Part shown: piece by piece, positions 33,601 to 41,871 of the stretch
Layout: the number at the start of each line of letters is the position of its first letter
Position numbering within the stretch: the stretch's first letter is position 1
Origin: JAAXVQ01 sp964604705
Lineage (GTDB): Bacteria > Oederibacteriota > JAAXVQ01
NCBI GenBank assembly: GCA_964604705.1
Contig: CAZSAP010000010.1
Coordinates: 1 to 64,000 of the forward strand
Length of the DNA: 64,000 nt
Reading direction: 5' to 3'
Translations under genes and position numbers: made by a program
Notes under the pieces: generated by a model
The model's input: the letters and a program-made list of their open reading frames with translations, nothing else
What the model was told of the DNA's origin: nothing
Databases searched by the model: none

Positions 33601-35688
33601 ATGGTTCGACATGGTTGGTGTTTCATCATACTTTTTTCCTTATGCCTGGGACTCTCTGCCCAGGCTATGGCGACTCCTGAATCCGGGGACCATGGTTGCC
33701 GTTTCGCCATTGTGGTCGGGGCCAACAACGGTGGCAAGGAACGTGCCGAACTACGCTACGCGGTCTCCGACGCCCAAAAGGTTATGGATGTCCTGCAAAA
33801 AATAGGTGGCGTCCTCCCTGCCGACAGTGTGCTTATGATCGAACCCACCCGCCGTTCCTTTTTAAATGGTTTTAATAAACTCCAGCCCAAGCTTAAGGAC
33901 CTAAAAGCCCGATATAAAAAACTCGAACTTATTTTCTATTATTCCGGACACTCGGATGAAGAGGCGCTTCTGCTTCGCGGAGAAAAGCTCTACTACCGTG
34001 AAATCCGCAACCTCTTGACGCAACTCCCGGCCGATGTCCGCATCACCATTTTGGACTCATGTTCATCCGGTGCCTTTACCCGTCTCAAGGGCGGCACCAT
34101 CCGCCCGCCTTTCTTGGAGGATTCGGCTTACAACATGAAGGGATTTGCGATCATGACCTCCAGTTCGGTGGATGAGGCGTCCCAAGAATCCGATCGACTG
34201 CGCAGTTCTTTTTTCACCCATTTTTTAGTGACCGGCTTGCGCGGAGCCGCAGATCTAACCCAAGATGGGCGCATAACGCTCAGCGAAGCCTACCAGTATG
34301 CCTACACGGAAACCTTGGCCAAAACCGAGCGCACGTTAAGCGGGCCCCAACATCCCAATTACGACATCCAAATGACCGGTACCGGCGATGTCATCATGAC
34401 CGACATCCGCACCTCATCCTCGGTTCTGGTTCTGGACAAAGCCATGCAAGGACGGATCTCGGTGCGAGATCGCACAGGACAACTTGTCGCCGAATTGCGC
34501 AAGCAGCCCGGACGTGAATTACGCATTGGTTTGGAAAACGGCGATTTCACGATCACCAACGAGAGCCGGGGGCGCACCTACGAGGCCCTCGTGCAACTCG
34601 AATTCGGCCAACAACTATCCCTCACCTCCAACCAGTTTAAAACCAGCCATCGCGAGGTTACGGTTCCACGCGGGAATACCCACAAAGACCTTGAAGCCGA
34701 ACCCCAAGACGAGCCGTTTTCCAACGCCAAGTTTCAAACCACTGGCTATACAGTCGTCCCCTGGCATTTCTCCCCCTATTTCCAACGCGCGCGCAATACC
34801 CGTACCATACATTATTATGTATTCAACTTATTCGGCAGCTACAGTGCCAAACTGGATGGATTTAGCATTGGCGTCGGCCCGTGTTCGGTAGGAGAAAATG
34901 CACGGGGCATGCAGGTCTCACTCATCGGCAACCATGTCTCTGGCGATATGGAAGGCATTCAAATCGCCGATTTTTTTAATCAAGTCGACGGACATTTCGA
35001 TGGCGTGCAGCTCTGCGACGGAATCAACTTAGCCTTCGATAACGCCGAAGGTGTTCAACTTGCTGGCTTTAATTTTGTAAGCCGCCAATTTAAAGGATTT
35101 CAAGTAGGCTATGCCGGCAACTATGTCGGGGGCGATATCTTCGGCTCCCAACTTGGCGTAGTCAATATGGCAGGAAATTGCAACGGGTTTCAATGCGGTT
35201 TGGTCAACATTACTGGGGAACAAAAAGGACTTTCACTCGGCTTAATCAACTTGGCCAAAAACGGATTTATTGACTGGACAACCTGGTCGGATAATTATTT
35301 GCTTTTCAATACTGGAGTCCGATTTCGGGTCAACGAATTTTACTCCATGATTGCCTTGGGCAGTCAAAGCGTGACCTCGTCGTCGGACAATGCCTTGGCC
35401 TGGTCAGTACGCTTTGGCGGACATGTGCCTGTAAAGGCCATTTACTTCGAATCGGACTTTGGTATCGGTCGGCTTAACCACGCCCCGTTTACCCAATCCT
35501 CAGAGGGGGACGAAACCTTCTTGCAGTGGCGTGTCCTAGCAGGCATGCCGTTTTCCCCTGGATTTTCACTCTTCGTTGGTCAAGGATTGAACATGACCTT
35601 TTCTACCTCAGAGGAAGAAGGCTCACCTAAAGTATTGAAGGCCGATTTATTTCCCATACTCTTCGGCGGATTTCAATTAAGTTTTTAG
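33601..35688 (+). CDS. Exported caspase-family (C14) peptidase with surface-repeat/barrel C-terminus
   Basis: 695 aa. A signal peptide (1-24) is followed by a caspase fold at about 34-265 with His117 in FYYSGHSDE and Cys154 in ILDSCSSGAF, so the dyad is intact. DLTQDGRITLSEAY (218-231) looks like a Ca2+-binding loop. After a linker, residues about 415-560 repeat GxQxxxxxN-type units as in LA_2272-like surface proteins, and the end is barrel-like with a terminal Phe. SD AAGGAG. The peptidase probably works outside the cytoplasm at the outer membrane; its substrates are unknown. Confidence 0.88.
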   Translation: MVRHGWCFIILFSLCLGLSAQAMATPESGDHGCRFAIVVGANNGGKERAELRYAVSDAQKVMDVLQKIGGVLPADSVLMIEPTRRSFLNGFNKLQPKLKDLKARYKKLELIFYYSGHSDEEALLLRGEKLYYREIRNLLTQLPADVRITILDSCSSGAFTRLKGGTIRPPFLEDSAYNMKGFAIMTSSSVDEASQESDRLRSSFFTHFLVTGLRGAADLTQDGRITLSEAYQYAYTETLAKTERTLSGPQHPNYDIQMTGTGDVIMTDIRTSSSVLVLDKAMQGRISVRDRTGQLVAELRKQPGRELRIGLENGDFTITNESRGRTYEALVQLEFGQQLSLTSNQFKTSHREVTVPRGNTHKDLEAEPQDEPFSNAKFQTTGYTVVPWHFSPYFQRARNTRTIHYYVFNLFGSYSAKLDGFSIGVGPCSVGENARGMQVSLIGNHVSGDMEGIQIADFFNQVDGHFDGVQLCDGINLAFDNAEGVQLAGFNFVSRQFKGFQVGYAGNYVGGDIFGSQLGVVNMAGNCNGFQCGLVNITGEQKGLSLGLINLAKNGFIDWTTWSDNYLLFNTGVRFRVNEFYSMIALGSQSVTSSSDNALAWSVRFGGHVPVKAIYFESDFGIGRLNHAPFTQSSEGDETFLQWRVLAGMPFSPGFSLFVGQGLNMTFSTSEEEGSPKVLKADLFPILFGGFQLSF

Positions 35689-35716
35689 TTTTCTTTCTAG
35701 CCTTTTTCGCATCTAC

Positions 35717-35746
35717 AAGTAACACATCGGTATCCTCTTCGTGTTT
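35717..35746 (+). promoter_or_regulatory. ECF-type promoter 3, before the exbB operon
   Basis: AAGTAACAC, a 14-nt spacer and CGTGTTT, as in promoters 1 and 2. After the -10 the sequence ATNANCAGAAGC is also shared with promoter 1. Confidence 0.75.
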
Positions 35747-35813
35747 GATAATCAGAAGCCTTCAATAAACCCGCACGAAGGATTCAATCAAAGACACTAA
35801 AGGAGTGTTTCCT

Positions 35814-36425
35814 ATGATGGACATTAAGTGGATTTCCATGTTGCTGGCCAGCCCGACCCTGATGGTGCTCATAGTTTGTTCAATTGTATCTCTCGTGTTC
35901 ATTCTCGAGCGTGGTTGGTTTTATTGGCGCAATCTGATTGATCACGATCAATTCATCCTCGGACTCAAACCCCTTTTGCACAAAAAAGACATCGCGAGCG
36001 CTATTGCCTACTGCCAAAAATCTCATGGACCGCTCCCGCGGATTATCCAAGCCACGTTGGAGCACTATAAGGAGTCGACGGAAAACCTAACCAACCTCCT
36101 TTCCAGCTTAATTAAAAAGGAAGAGATTCTTTTAGAACGGTTTCTCGGCATCTTGGGAACCTTGGGAAACACAGCCCCGTTTATTGGACTTTTGGGAACC
36201 GTCATCGGGATCATCAAGGCGTTTCAATCCCTGTCCACGGCCGGCTCGGGTGGCCCCAATGTCGTTGCCGCTGGAATTGCCGAGGCCCTTATTGCCACCG
36301 CGGCCGGGTTAACCGTCGCCATTCCCGCAGTTATTTTTTATAACTTTTATGTGTCACGCGTACGTGAAACCGTTACGAACATTGAAGCATCCGTAGAACA
36401 AATTTTGTTTATGGTAAAAAAATAA
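35814..36425 (+). CDS. exbB: MotA/TolQ/ExbB proton channel family protein
   Basis: 203 aa with three TM helices (about 10-35, 115-140, 155-180). The channel motif APFIGLLGTVIGIIKAFQSL and the following AEALIATAAGLTVAIPAV are typical of ExbB. It forms the inner-membrane proton channel that drives TonB. ATG at 35814 is 8 nt after AGGAG. It is the first gene of an exbB-exbD-exbD-tonB operon behind ECF promoter 3. Confidence 0.93.
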   Translation: MMDIKWISMLLASPTLMVLIVCSIVSLVFILERGWFYWRNLIDHDQFILGLKPLLHKKDIASAIAYCQKSHGPLPRIIQATLEHYKESTENLTNLLSSLIKKEEILLERFLGILGTLGNTAPFIGLLGTVIGIIKAFQSLSTAGSGGPNVVAAGIAEALIATAAGLTVAIPAVIFYNFYVSRVRETVTNIEASVEQILFMVKK

Positions 36426-36430
36426 CCGTC

Positions 36431-36598
36431 ATGTTCATTCTTTGGTTGTCCGGATTGCAATGGTTGCACTGGGCATGGGTTCGGGCAGAAAAGCCTCTGC
36501 CGAGTCAAGCCGTGAGTGATTTTTCCGGAAGCTGGTTCCAGTCTGCATCGAAATCGGCCCCTCTAGAACGGACACCCAACATGCAGGAGGAACAATGA
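36431..36598 (+). CDS. Small ORF between exbB and exbD
   Basis: 55 codons beginning 5 nt after the exbB stop; the TGA overlaps the exbD ATG (ATGA), a coupling arrangement common in this genome. The product has a Trp/Leu-rich hydrophobic start (about 1-18), then a polar tail, so it may be a signal-anchored micropeptide. No strong Shine-Dalgarno is seen, and it may only bridge translation from exbB to exbD. Confidence 0.45.
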   Translation: MFILWLSGLQWLHWAWVRAEKPLPSQAVSDFSGSWFQSASKSAPLERTPNMQEEQ

Positions 36599-37002
36599 AT
36601 CTAAGCACGAAACAAAAACAAATCGTTTCCATCAACCTGACTCCCCTCGTGGACGTCAGCCTGGTTCTGGTGGTCATTTTCATGGCCACGGCGCCTATGT
36701 TGATGCAAAAGGGCATAACGGTTTTTCCCGGAGAGAAAAAAAACGAGAGCGATTCGGTTTCCACCTCCCCGGCCGACGATGTCCTGATCACCCTGGAGAA
36801 AGACCGCATCATCATAAACCGCCAAACCGTATCCTGGGAACAGTTGCCCAATACCTTGCAGGTGGGATTGCAGCGATCATTGAAAAAACGCATCGTCATT
36901 CGTCCGGGACAGGGTGTAGTGCATGGTGATGTAGTACGGATCATGGATACCGCCAAGCAGTGTGGGGCTAAAAAACTGGTTATCTGGGGTGCCACTCACT
37001 AA
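36595..37002 (+). CDS. exbD: Biopolymer transport protein ExbD, copy 1
   Basis: 135 aa. One TM helix near 18-38 starts with INLTPLVDVSLVLVVIFM, holding the membrane Asp that carries protons. A periplasmic domain follows. SD CAGGAGG. A second, different ExbD follows directly, as in many Tol/Ton-like systems that use two ExbD proteins. Confidence 0.93.
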   Translation: MNLSTKQKQIVSINLTPLVDVSLVLVVIFMATAPMLMQKGITVFPGEKKNESDSVSTSPADDVLITLEKDRIIINRQTVSWEQLPNTLQVGLQRSLKKRIVIRPGQGVVHGDVVRIMDTAKQCGAKKLVIWGATH

Positions 37003-37052
37003 ACGAGTGCACGCCAGTATTCTGCGCCTTAAGCGCTTATCGTGAGGCCGTT

Positions 37053-37475
37053 ATGCGAACATCCTTTTTCAAAAAGAAAGTATCTCCCAATGAAATCATG
37101 GCCGAGATCAACGTCACACCGTTGGTGGACATTTGCCTGGTGCTGGTAATTATTTTCATGGTCACCACCGCCATGTTTCTGCAACCGCCGTTTGACGTTA
37201 AAGTTCCTCTGACCCATGCAACCGATCAAGGGAAAGACGGCAACTTATTCGTGGCCATCTCCTCGGACGGCAACCTCGCCATCAACGAGGCTAAAATAGC
37301 AACTCCGGATTTCCCTGAGGCCATTGCGACCAAACTTCTGCAAAGCCGGACCAAACGAGTGATTATTCGCGCCGATTCTGCTGTACTAAGCCAGACCGTA
37401 TTGGACGCGCTGGACACCATCAAACAAGCCGGAGCGCAACATATCAGCTTCGGAACCGAAGAAAAGAGGAACTGA
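37053..37475 (+). CDS. exbD: Biopolymer transport protein ExbD, copy 2
   Basis: 140 aa, with EINVTPLVDICLVLVIIFMVTTAMF as the proton-carrying helix and a periplasmic domain ending in a GAQHISFG strand. About one third similar to copy 1 by eye. It lies one base before the tonB ATG. Confidence 0.93.
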   Translation: MRTSFFKKKVSPNEIMAEINVTPLVDICLVLVIIFMVTTAMFLQPPFDVKVPLTHATDQGKDGNLFVAISSDGNLAINEAKIATPDFPEAIATKLLQSRTKRVIIRADSAVLSQTVLDALDTIKQAGAQHISFGTEEKRN

Positions 37476-37476
37476 T

Positions 37477-38100
37477 ATGTGGATCGATCGTTTGGACATC
37501 CGGCTTAAGGTCACACTGGCCGCTTCTATGCTGCTTCACTTGGCACTGATCAGTCAAGTTGGGCTCCGCTCCGCACCCCATGGTTCCAAAAACCTTGCCA
37601 TCACCGATGTGGAATACATTCAAGACTACGCTCCGGCAACCTCGGAGCCTGTAGTCCATAAACCGCCCCGGCCCAAACCCAAGGAAATCATTGACGATCA
37701 ACCTTCGCCTCAAGCCAACCTTTCCCAACCCACCGCTGAGGAAGACGAAGATGACCCCCAAGAAAACTCAGGCGGTGCTGCCTTTGACCCAAATGTCGAA
37801 GGCAAATTGTTTCTGCCCTTCTATGCAGTAGAACAAGTTCCTATGTTTCAAAGCAAAATCACACCGTCCTATCCTGAAAGTGCCCAAAAACTAGGACGTA
37901 CGGCCAAAGTGGTTTTGGAAGCCTACATTGGTCCGGATGGATTGGTTCGTATGGCGCGTATCGTCAAAAGTGGCGGTGATTTGTTTGATAAAGCTGCTTT
38001 GGCCGCGTTAAAACAATCAACATTCAATCCCGCAAAGGTAAACGGCAAGCCGGTGCCCGTAAAAATTTTGGTGCCCTATGTATTTTCGTTGGAGTCTTAA
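37477..38100 (+). CDS. tonB: TonB-family energy transducer
   Basis: 207 aa. An N-terminal anchor helix (about 12-30), a Pro/Lys then Asp/Glu-rich periplasmic spacer (about 55-100), and a TonB C-terminal domain (about 118-205: PSYPESAQKLGRTAKVVLEAYIGPDGLV...FNPAKVNGKPVPV). It passes proton-motive force from ExbB/D to an outer-membrane partner. No TonB-dependent receptor with a plug is in the window; the partner is unknown. Confidence 0.92.
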   Translation: MWIDRLDIRLKVTLAASMLLHLALISQVGLRSAPHGSKNLAITDVEYIQDYAPATSEPVVHKPPRPKPKEIIDDQPSPQANLSQPTAEEDEDDPQENSGGAAFDPNVEGKLFLPFYAVEQVPMFQSKITPSYPESAQKLGRTAKVVLEAYIGPDGLVRMARIVKSGGDLFDKAALAALKQSTFNPAKVNGKPVPVKILVPYVFSLES

Positions 38101-38185
38101 TCCGGATACAGTCTTGCTTGTATCCGTCTGTCGATGCCTATAGGCCTCCCCTAGCGGAGGTCTAAGCGCCTCGAAGGAGCTGCCC

Positions 38186-38968
38186 ATGTGGTCCTTTTCG
38201 AATTTTCGTCTCGAACGCTTTCTTCTGCATGAGCTCCCATCTTGGGAATGGGAGCGCCTCGCCGAACGTGTGCGTAACGAATCAGGTTTGCAAGCACAGT
38301 TGGACGATTTACAATTGGAAAACAAAAAAATTCTGCAGGATTACCCCATTGCCTCCTTGCCTATCCTCCAAAACGCCCTATATAGAGCTAAAAACGATCA
38401 AACATTCAAGCCTCATATCCAGGCATCGCCGTATGCCTTGCGGCTTATTCTGGTAACCTGGGCCTTTTGCCTGGCCTTATCCCCCTGGATTTCACAATAC
38501 TCCCCCAATGCCTTCCCGCTCCTGTTTGAAACGACTCGAACCAAAGGAGCGCGGAATCATCTATTTGTATTCCGTCAAACACCTCAAGGCGTGGAAGCAC
38601 TCTTGTCCGGTGCGTGGGCCCGTCGCGGTGATTTATTGCAATTGGCCTATCTTTCCGCAGATAAACCCTACGGGGTCATCGTATCCCTAGATGGACGCGG
38701 GGAGGTAACTTTGCATTTCCCAAATCCTGCCGGTACCTCGACGCGTTTGATGGTCCAGAAGCGTGTGCCTCTGCCCTGCGCTTATGAATTGGACGATGCC
38801 CCAGGGTATGAACGTTTTTTCTTTATCACCGCACCGTTTGAAATTTCCACAGCCGAAGTTATTCAAGCCGCGGAATCGCTTGCCCGTTCTTCTACCTTGG
38901 CCTTGAGTGGACAACTTCCTCTCAACGATGCGTACGATCAATATTCCACGCTCATCTACAAGAAATAA
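38186..38968 (+). CDS. Paralogue of the anti-sigma/DUF4384-like membrane protein
   Basis: 260 aa. Same layout as the protein at 32532: short helical N-terminus (FRLERFLLHELP...), TM helix near 88-106, and an outer domain sharing ARRGDLLQLAYLS, PYGVIVSLDGRGEVTLHFP, AYELDDAPGYERFFFITA and VIQAA. No sigma gene is adjacent. It may be a decoy, a second sensor or a structural partner. SD AAGGAG. Two hairpins (GGATACA/TGTATCC, CCTCC/GGAGG) precede it. Confidence 0.8.
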   Translation: MWSFSNFRLERFLLHELPSWEWERLAERVRNESGLQAQLDDLQLENKKILQDYPIASLPILQNALYRAKNDQTFKPHIQASPYALRLILVTWAFCLALSPWISQYSPNAFPLLFETTRTKGARNHLFVFRQTPQGVEALLSGAWARRGDLLQLAYLSADKPYGVIVSLDGRGEVTLHFPNPAGTSTRLMVQKRVPLPCAYELDDAPGYERFFFITAPFEISTAEVIQAAESLARSSTLALSGQLPLNDAYDQYSTLIYKK

Positions 38969-39008
38969 TCCGAATGCCGAATTCCGTCCTAAATCCTAAT
39001 GCCATTGC

Positions 39009-39060
39009 TTGACAAATGACCATAAGTCATTTATATTTATTTTACTGACCTGAGGTCATT
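39009..39060 (+). promoter_or_regulatory. Promoter and paired operators of the TetR operon
   Basis: TTGACA (39009-39014) and TATATT (39032-39037) are 17 nt apart. The palindrome AATGAC-CATAA-GTCATT fills the spacer exactly (39015-39031). A second, ACTGACCTGAGGTCATT (39044-39060), lies just after the -10. Both fit AATGAC-N5-GTCATT and probably bind the TetR protein encoded next. Confidence 0.85.
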
Positions 39061-39077
39061 AAAATTCAGGAGACAAC

Positions 39078-39785
39078 ATGGTCCTCTCACAACGTGCTCG
39101 CAGTCAAACCCAGAAAGATGAACGCCGCGCTTCCATTCTTCTAGTCGCACGAGAAATGTTTGAACATGAATCCTTTGATCGTATCAGCATGGCTGGGATT
39201 GCCCAAAAAGCCGGAATGGCCAAAGGAACCGTCTTTCTCTATTTTAAAACCAAAGAAGAATTGTTTTTTATCATTGCCGTGGAGGAATTCCAGCGCTGGT
39301 TGGACAGCATGGATGCCCTTTTTACTGATTTTTCCAAAAACCGAAAACTCCCCAACACCGATCAATTCCTCAATCTTCTAGCCCAACACCTCGCTCCGTT
39401 TACTTTACTTATGCGTATGATCGTGATTTTCCACACCGTGTTGGAACACAATATTTCCTATGAACAGGCGCTGCGATTCAAACAAATGATGTACGATCGC
39501 TTGCCTGTGACAGGGCGTCTTTTGGAGAAGTGTGTCCCCGGACTTCGCTCTGGGCAGGGATTTAAATTTATTATGTGGATGTATGCCCTGGTCATTGGAT
39601 TTCAACACATGTCCGAACCGGCTCCTGTCGTGCAGGAAGTCTACCGCCGCAATAAGCCCCTTAGCAGCATGCATTTGGATTTTAAAGAAGCTTACTTCGA
39701 TGCTCTGAAAACCATGCTCGATGGCTGGGTTGCCCAAAATCAACGCAACCATGCAAAGAAACCTTTCCGAGGAGGAAAACAATGA
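39078..39785 (+). CDS. TetR-family transcriptional repressor
   Basis: 235 aa. The N-terminal HTH (about 18-65: RRASILLVAREMF, ISMAGIAQKAGMAKGTVFLYFKTKEELF) is typical TetR, and the rest is a ligand-binding helical domain. ATG after CAGGAG. The stop overlaps the next gene's ATG (ATGA). With two palindromes over its own promoter, it should repress this OYE-SDR operon until a small molecule binds. Confidence 0.93.
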   Translation: MVLSQRARSQTQKDERRASILLVAREMFEHESFDRISMAGIAQKAGMAKGTVFLYFKTKEELFFIIAVEEFQRWLDSMDALFTDFSKNRKLPNTDQFLNLLAQHLAPFTLLMRMIVIFHTVLEHNISYEQALRFKQMMYDRLPVTGRLLEKCVPGLRSGQGFKFIMWMYALVIGFQHMSEPAPVVQEVYRRNKPLSSMHLDFKEAYFDALKTMLDGWVAQNQRNHAKKPFRGGKQ

Positions 39786-40987
39786 ACATCGATATCTTTC
39801 AACCGTACACCCTGGCCGGAGTTACTCTGAATAACCGCATTCTACGTTCTGCCACCCATGAAGGCTTGGCCGATGAATCAGGAGCCCCCTTGCCCGCTTT
39901 AACCCAAAAATATCTCCAATTGGCCAAGGGCGGTATTGGGGGTATTATCACGGGCTATGCAGGAATTCAACCAGATGGCAAATCCCCGCTCCATCGCATG
40001 TTAATGATTGATCGTGATGAACTCATCCCAGCGTATCAATCTTTGGTCAACGCCCTACACGCCGTACACACCCCAGTCTTTCTTCAAATTGCCCATTGTG
40101 GCCGCCAAACACGTTCCAAACACACGGGATTCCCCACGGTTGCTCCCAGTGCTCTACGCGATGGCTTTTACAGCGAAGATCTCCCGCACGCCTTGAACGA
40201 ACCCGAAATTCTGACCATCATTGATAATTTCGTGAACGCTGCGGTTCGGGCGCATAAAGCCGGATTCGACGGCGTGCAATTGCATGCCGCGCACGGGTAT
40301 TTGCTCTCCAGTTTTCTCTCCCCACATACCAATCGTCGAACCGATGCCTGGGGCGGCAATACGGAAAACCGCTTCCGAATCATTTCTGAAATTTATAAAC
40401 GGATACAGCGTTTGCTTCCGGGTTACCCGGTCATGATTAAACTTAATGCTACAGACGGTCAAAAAAACGGCATGCGTATTCCAGAAGCAGTTACCCTTGC
40501 GCGATACTTGGAAACCGCGGGCTGTGCCGCCATCGAGGTATCTTGCGGTACTGGCGAAGACAACTTCTTTACCGCGCGCAATGAGCGCAATCCCATTGAC
40601 GCCGTGTTGCGCTATACGTTTAAATTCAAGTCATTGCCTTCCCCGGTAAAGCAATTGTTTCGTTGGTTCTCAGGCGCTATACTGAAACCTACTCAGCCAA
40701 CCCGCCTTTACAATGTTCCAGCGGCGCTCGCCATCAAGCAGGCCGTCTCCCTTCCGGTGATGGTTGTCGGCGGCATCAAATCCAAAGGCGATATTGAGCG
40801 GATTTTACAATCAGGACAAGCTGATATGGTCTCGCTCTGTCGTCCGTTGATTCTCGAACCGAATCTAATTGAAAAATTTAAACAGGAAAAGCAAAGCGAG
40901 GCCAAGTGCCTGGCCTGCAACTACTGCATGTTGGGAAGCGAAGAAGAATCGCTCCGCTGCTATTTTGGAAAACTAAAAACCGCATAA
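39782..40987 (+). CDS. Old-yellow-enzyme family NADH:flavin oxidoreductase
   Basis: 401 aa FMN-binding TIM barrel. LNNRILRSATHEGLAD, FLQIAHCGRQT, DGVQLHAAHGYLLSSFLSPHTNRRTDAWGG and VVGGIKSKGDIE are family motifs; the HAAH pair binds the substrate. At the C-terminus CLACNYC...LRC gives four Cys like the 4Fe-4S site of 2,4-dienoyl-CoA reductase, although that enzyme's NAD domain is absent. It probably reduces activated alkenes. Confidence 0.9.
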   Translation: MNIDIFQPYTLAGVTLNNRILRSATHEGLADESGAPLPALTQKYLQLAKGGIGGIITGYAGIQPDGKSPLHRMLMIDRDELIPAYQSLVNALHAVHTPVFLQIAHCGRQTRSKHTGFPTVAPSALRDGFYSEDLPHALNEPEILTIIDNFVNAAVRAHKAGFDGVQLHAAHGYLLSSFLSPHTNRRTDAWGGNTENRFRIISEIYKRIQRLLPGYPVMIKLNATDGQKNGMRIPEAVTLARYLETAGCAAIEVSCGTGEDNFFTARNERNPIDAVLRYTFKFKSLPSPVKQLFRWFSGAILKPTQPTRLYNVPAALAIKQAVSLPVMVVGGIKSKGDIERILQSGQADMVSLCRPLILEPNLIEKFKQEKQSEAKCLACNYCMLGSEEESLRCYFGKLKTA

Positions 40988-41004
40988 GAAAGGATTAAAC
41001 AACC

Positions 41005-41799
41005 ATGATAACCTCAAACCCCGCTGCTCCTATTGCCCTGATTACCGGAGCCTCCAGTGGTATTGGCTATGCCTTGAGCCGTGAATTTGCTCAACGCGGA
41101 TACCACACCGTATTGGTGGCTCGAAGTGCAGAAAAATTGGAGGCTCTGGCCAACGACCTGCGCGCCCAGTTCCATACCCTGGCTACGGTGATCGCCTGTG
41201 ATCTGGGGACTCCAACCGCCGCAAAGGAATTGATGCAAAAATTGCAAGCTAAAAAAATCACGGTGGATATTTTGGTAAACAATGCCGGTTTTGGGCATTT
41301 GGAAGATTTCGCTGCCAGCGCTTGGGAATCGCAAGCGTCAATGCTTCAGCTTAATATTTTCACCTTGGTTCAACTCACACATCTGCTTTTGCCTTCCATG
41401 TTGGAACGAAAATCAGGAAAAATCCTAAATGTAGGGTCAACCGGATCCTTCTCGCCTGTACCAACCATGGCGGTGTATGCGGCCACCAAGGCGTTTGTCT
41501 TAAGCTTTTCAGAGGCTTTGGCCTCCGAATTGGAGGGACGCGGAGTGACGGTCACAGCCCTATGTCCCGGTGCAACCCATACAGGGTTTGCCGAACGGGC
41601 GCATGCGGAAAACACCACTTTGTTTAAAACCGCCATGTCTGCCTCTGTGGTGGCCCATCAGGGCGTCATCGCTCTATTCCAAGGCAAAAAACGCATTGTC
41701 ACCGGTTGGCTCAACCGGCTCATGATCGCATCCATCCGTTTTTCACCCCGCGATGCGGTGCTGTGGGTATCCAAAAAAATGATGCAGACTCAAGGCTAA
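41005..41799 (+). CDS. Short-chain dehydrogenase/reductase
   Basis: 264 aa classical SDR. NAD(P) loop TGASSGIGYALSREF near 14-28, NNAG at about 91-94, Ser in NVGSTGSFS and the catalytic YxxxK in YAATKAFV. The start ATG follows AGAAAGG. It is the third gene of the TetR operon; with the OYE it may handle a reactive carbonyl or alkene. The substrate is not known. Confidence 0.92.
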   Translation: MITSNPAAPIALITGASSGIGYALSREFAQRGYHTVLVARSAEKLEALANDLRAQFHTLATVIACDLGTPTAAKELMQKLQAKKITVDILVNNAGFGHLEDFAASAWESQASMLQLNIFTLVQLTHLLLPSMLERKSGKILNVGSTGSFSPVPTMAVYAATKAFVLSFSEALASELEGRGVTVTALCPGATHTGFAERAHAENTTLFKTAMSASVVAHQGVIALFQGKKRIVTGWLNRLMIASIRFSPRDAVLWVSKKMMQTQG

Positions 41800-41830
41800 A
41801 GATCAGGTTTATCCCGTAGAAGAAAAAAAA

Positions 41831-41856
41831 GGGGCGCGGTTAAAATACCGCGCCCC
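41831..41856 (-). terminator. Intrinsic terminator of the outer-membrane protein gene
   Basis: GGGGCGCGGT/ACCGCGCCCC is a perfect 10-bp stem with a 6-nt loop, followed on the minus strand by T8. It also lies just beyond the plus-strand SDR gene, where the trailing AAAATTT is weaker. Confidence 0.9.
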
Positions 41857-41871
41857 AAAATTTATGTTGGC

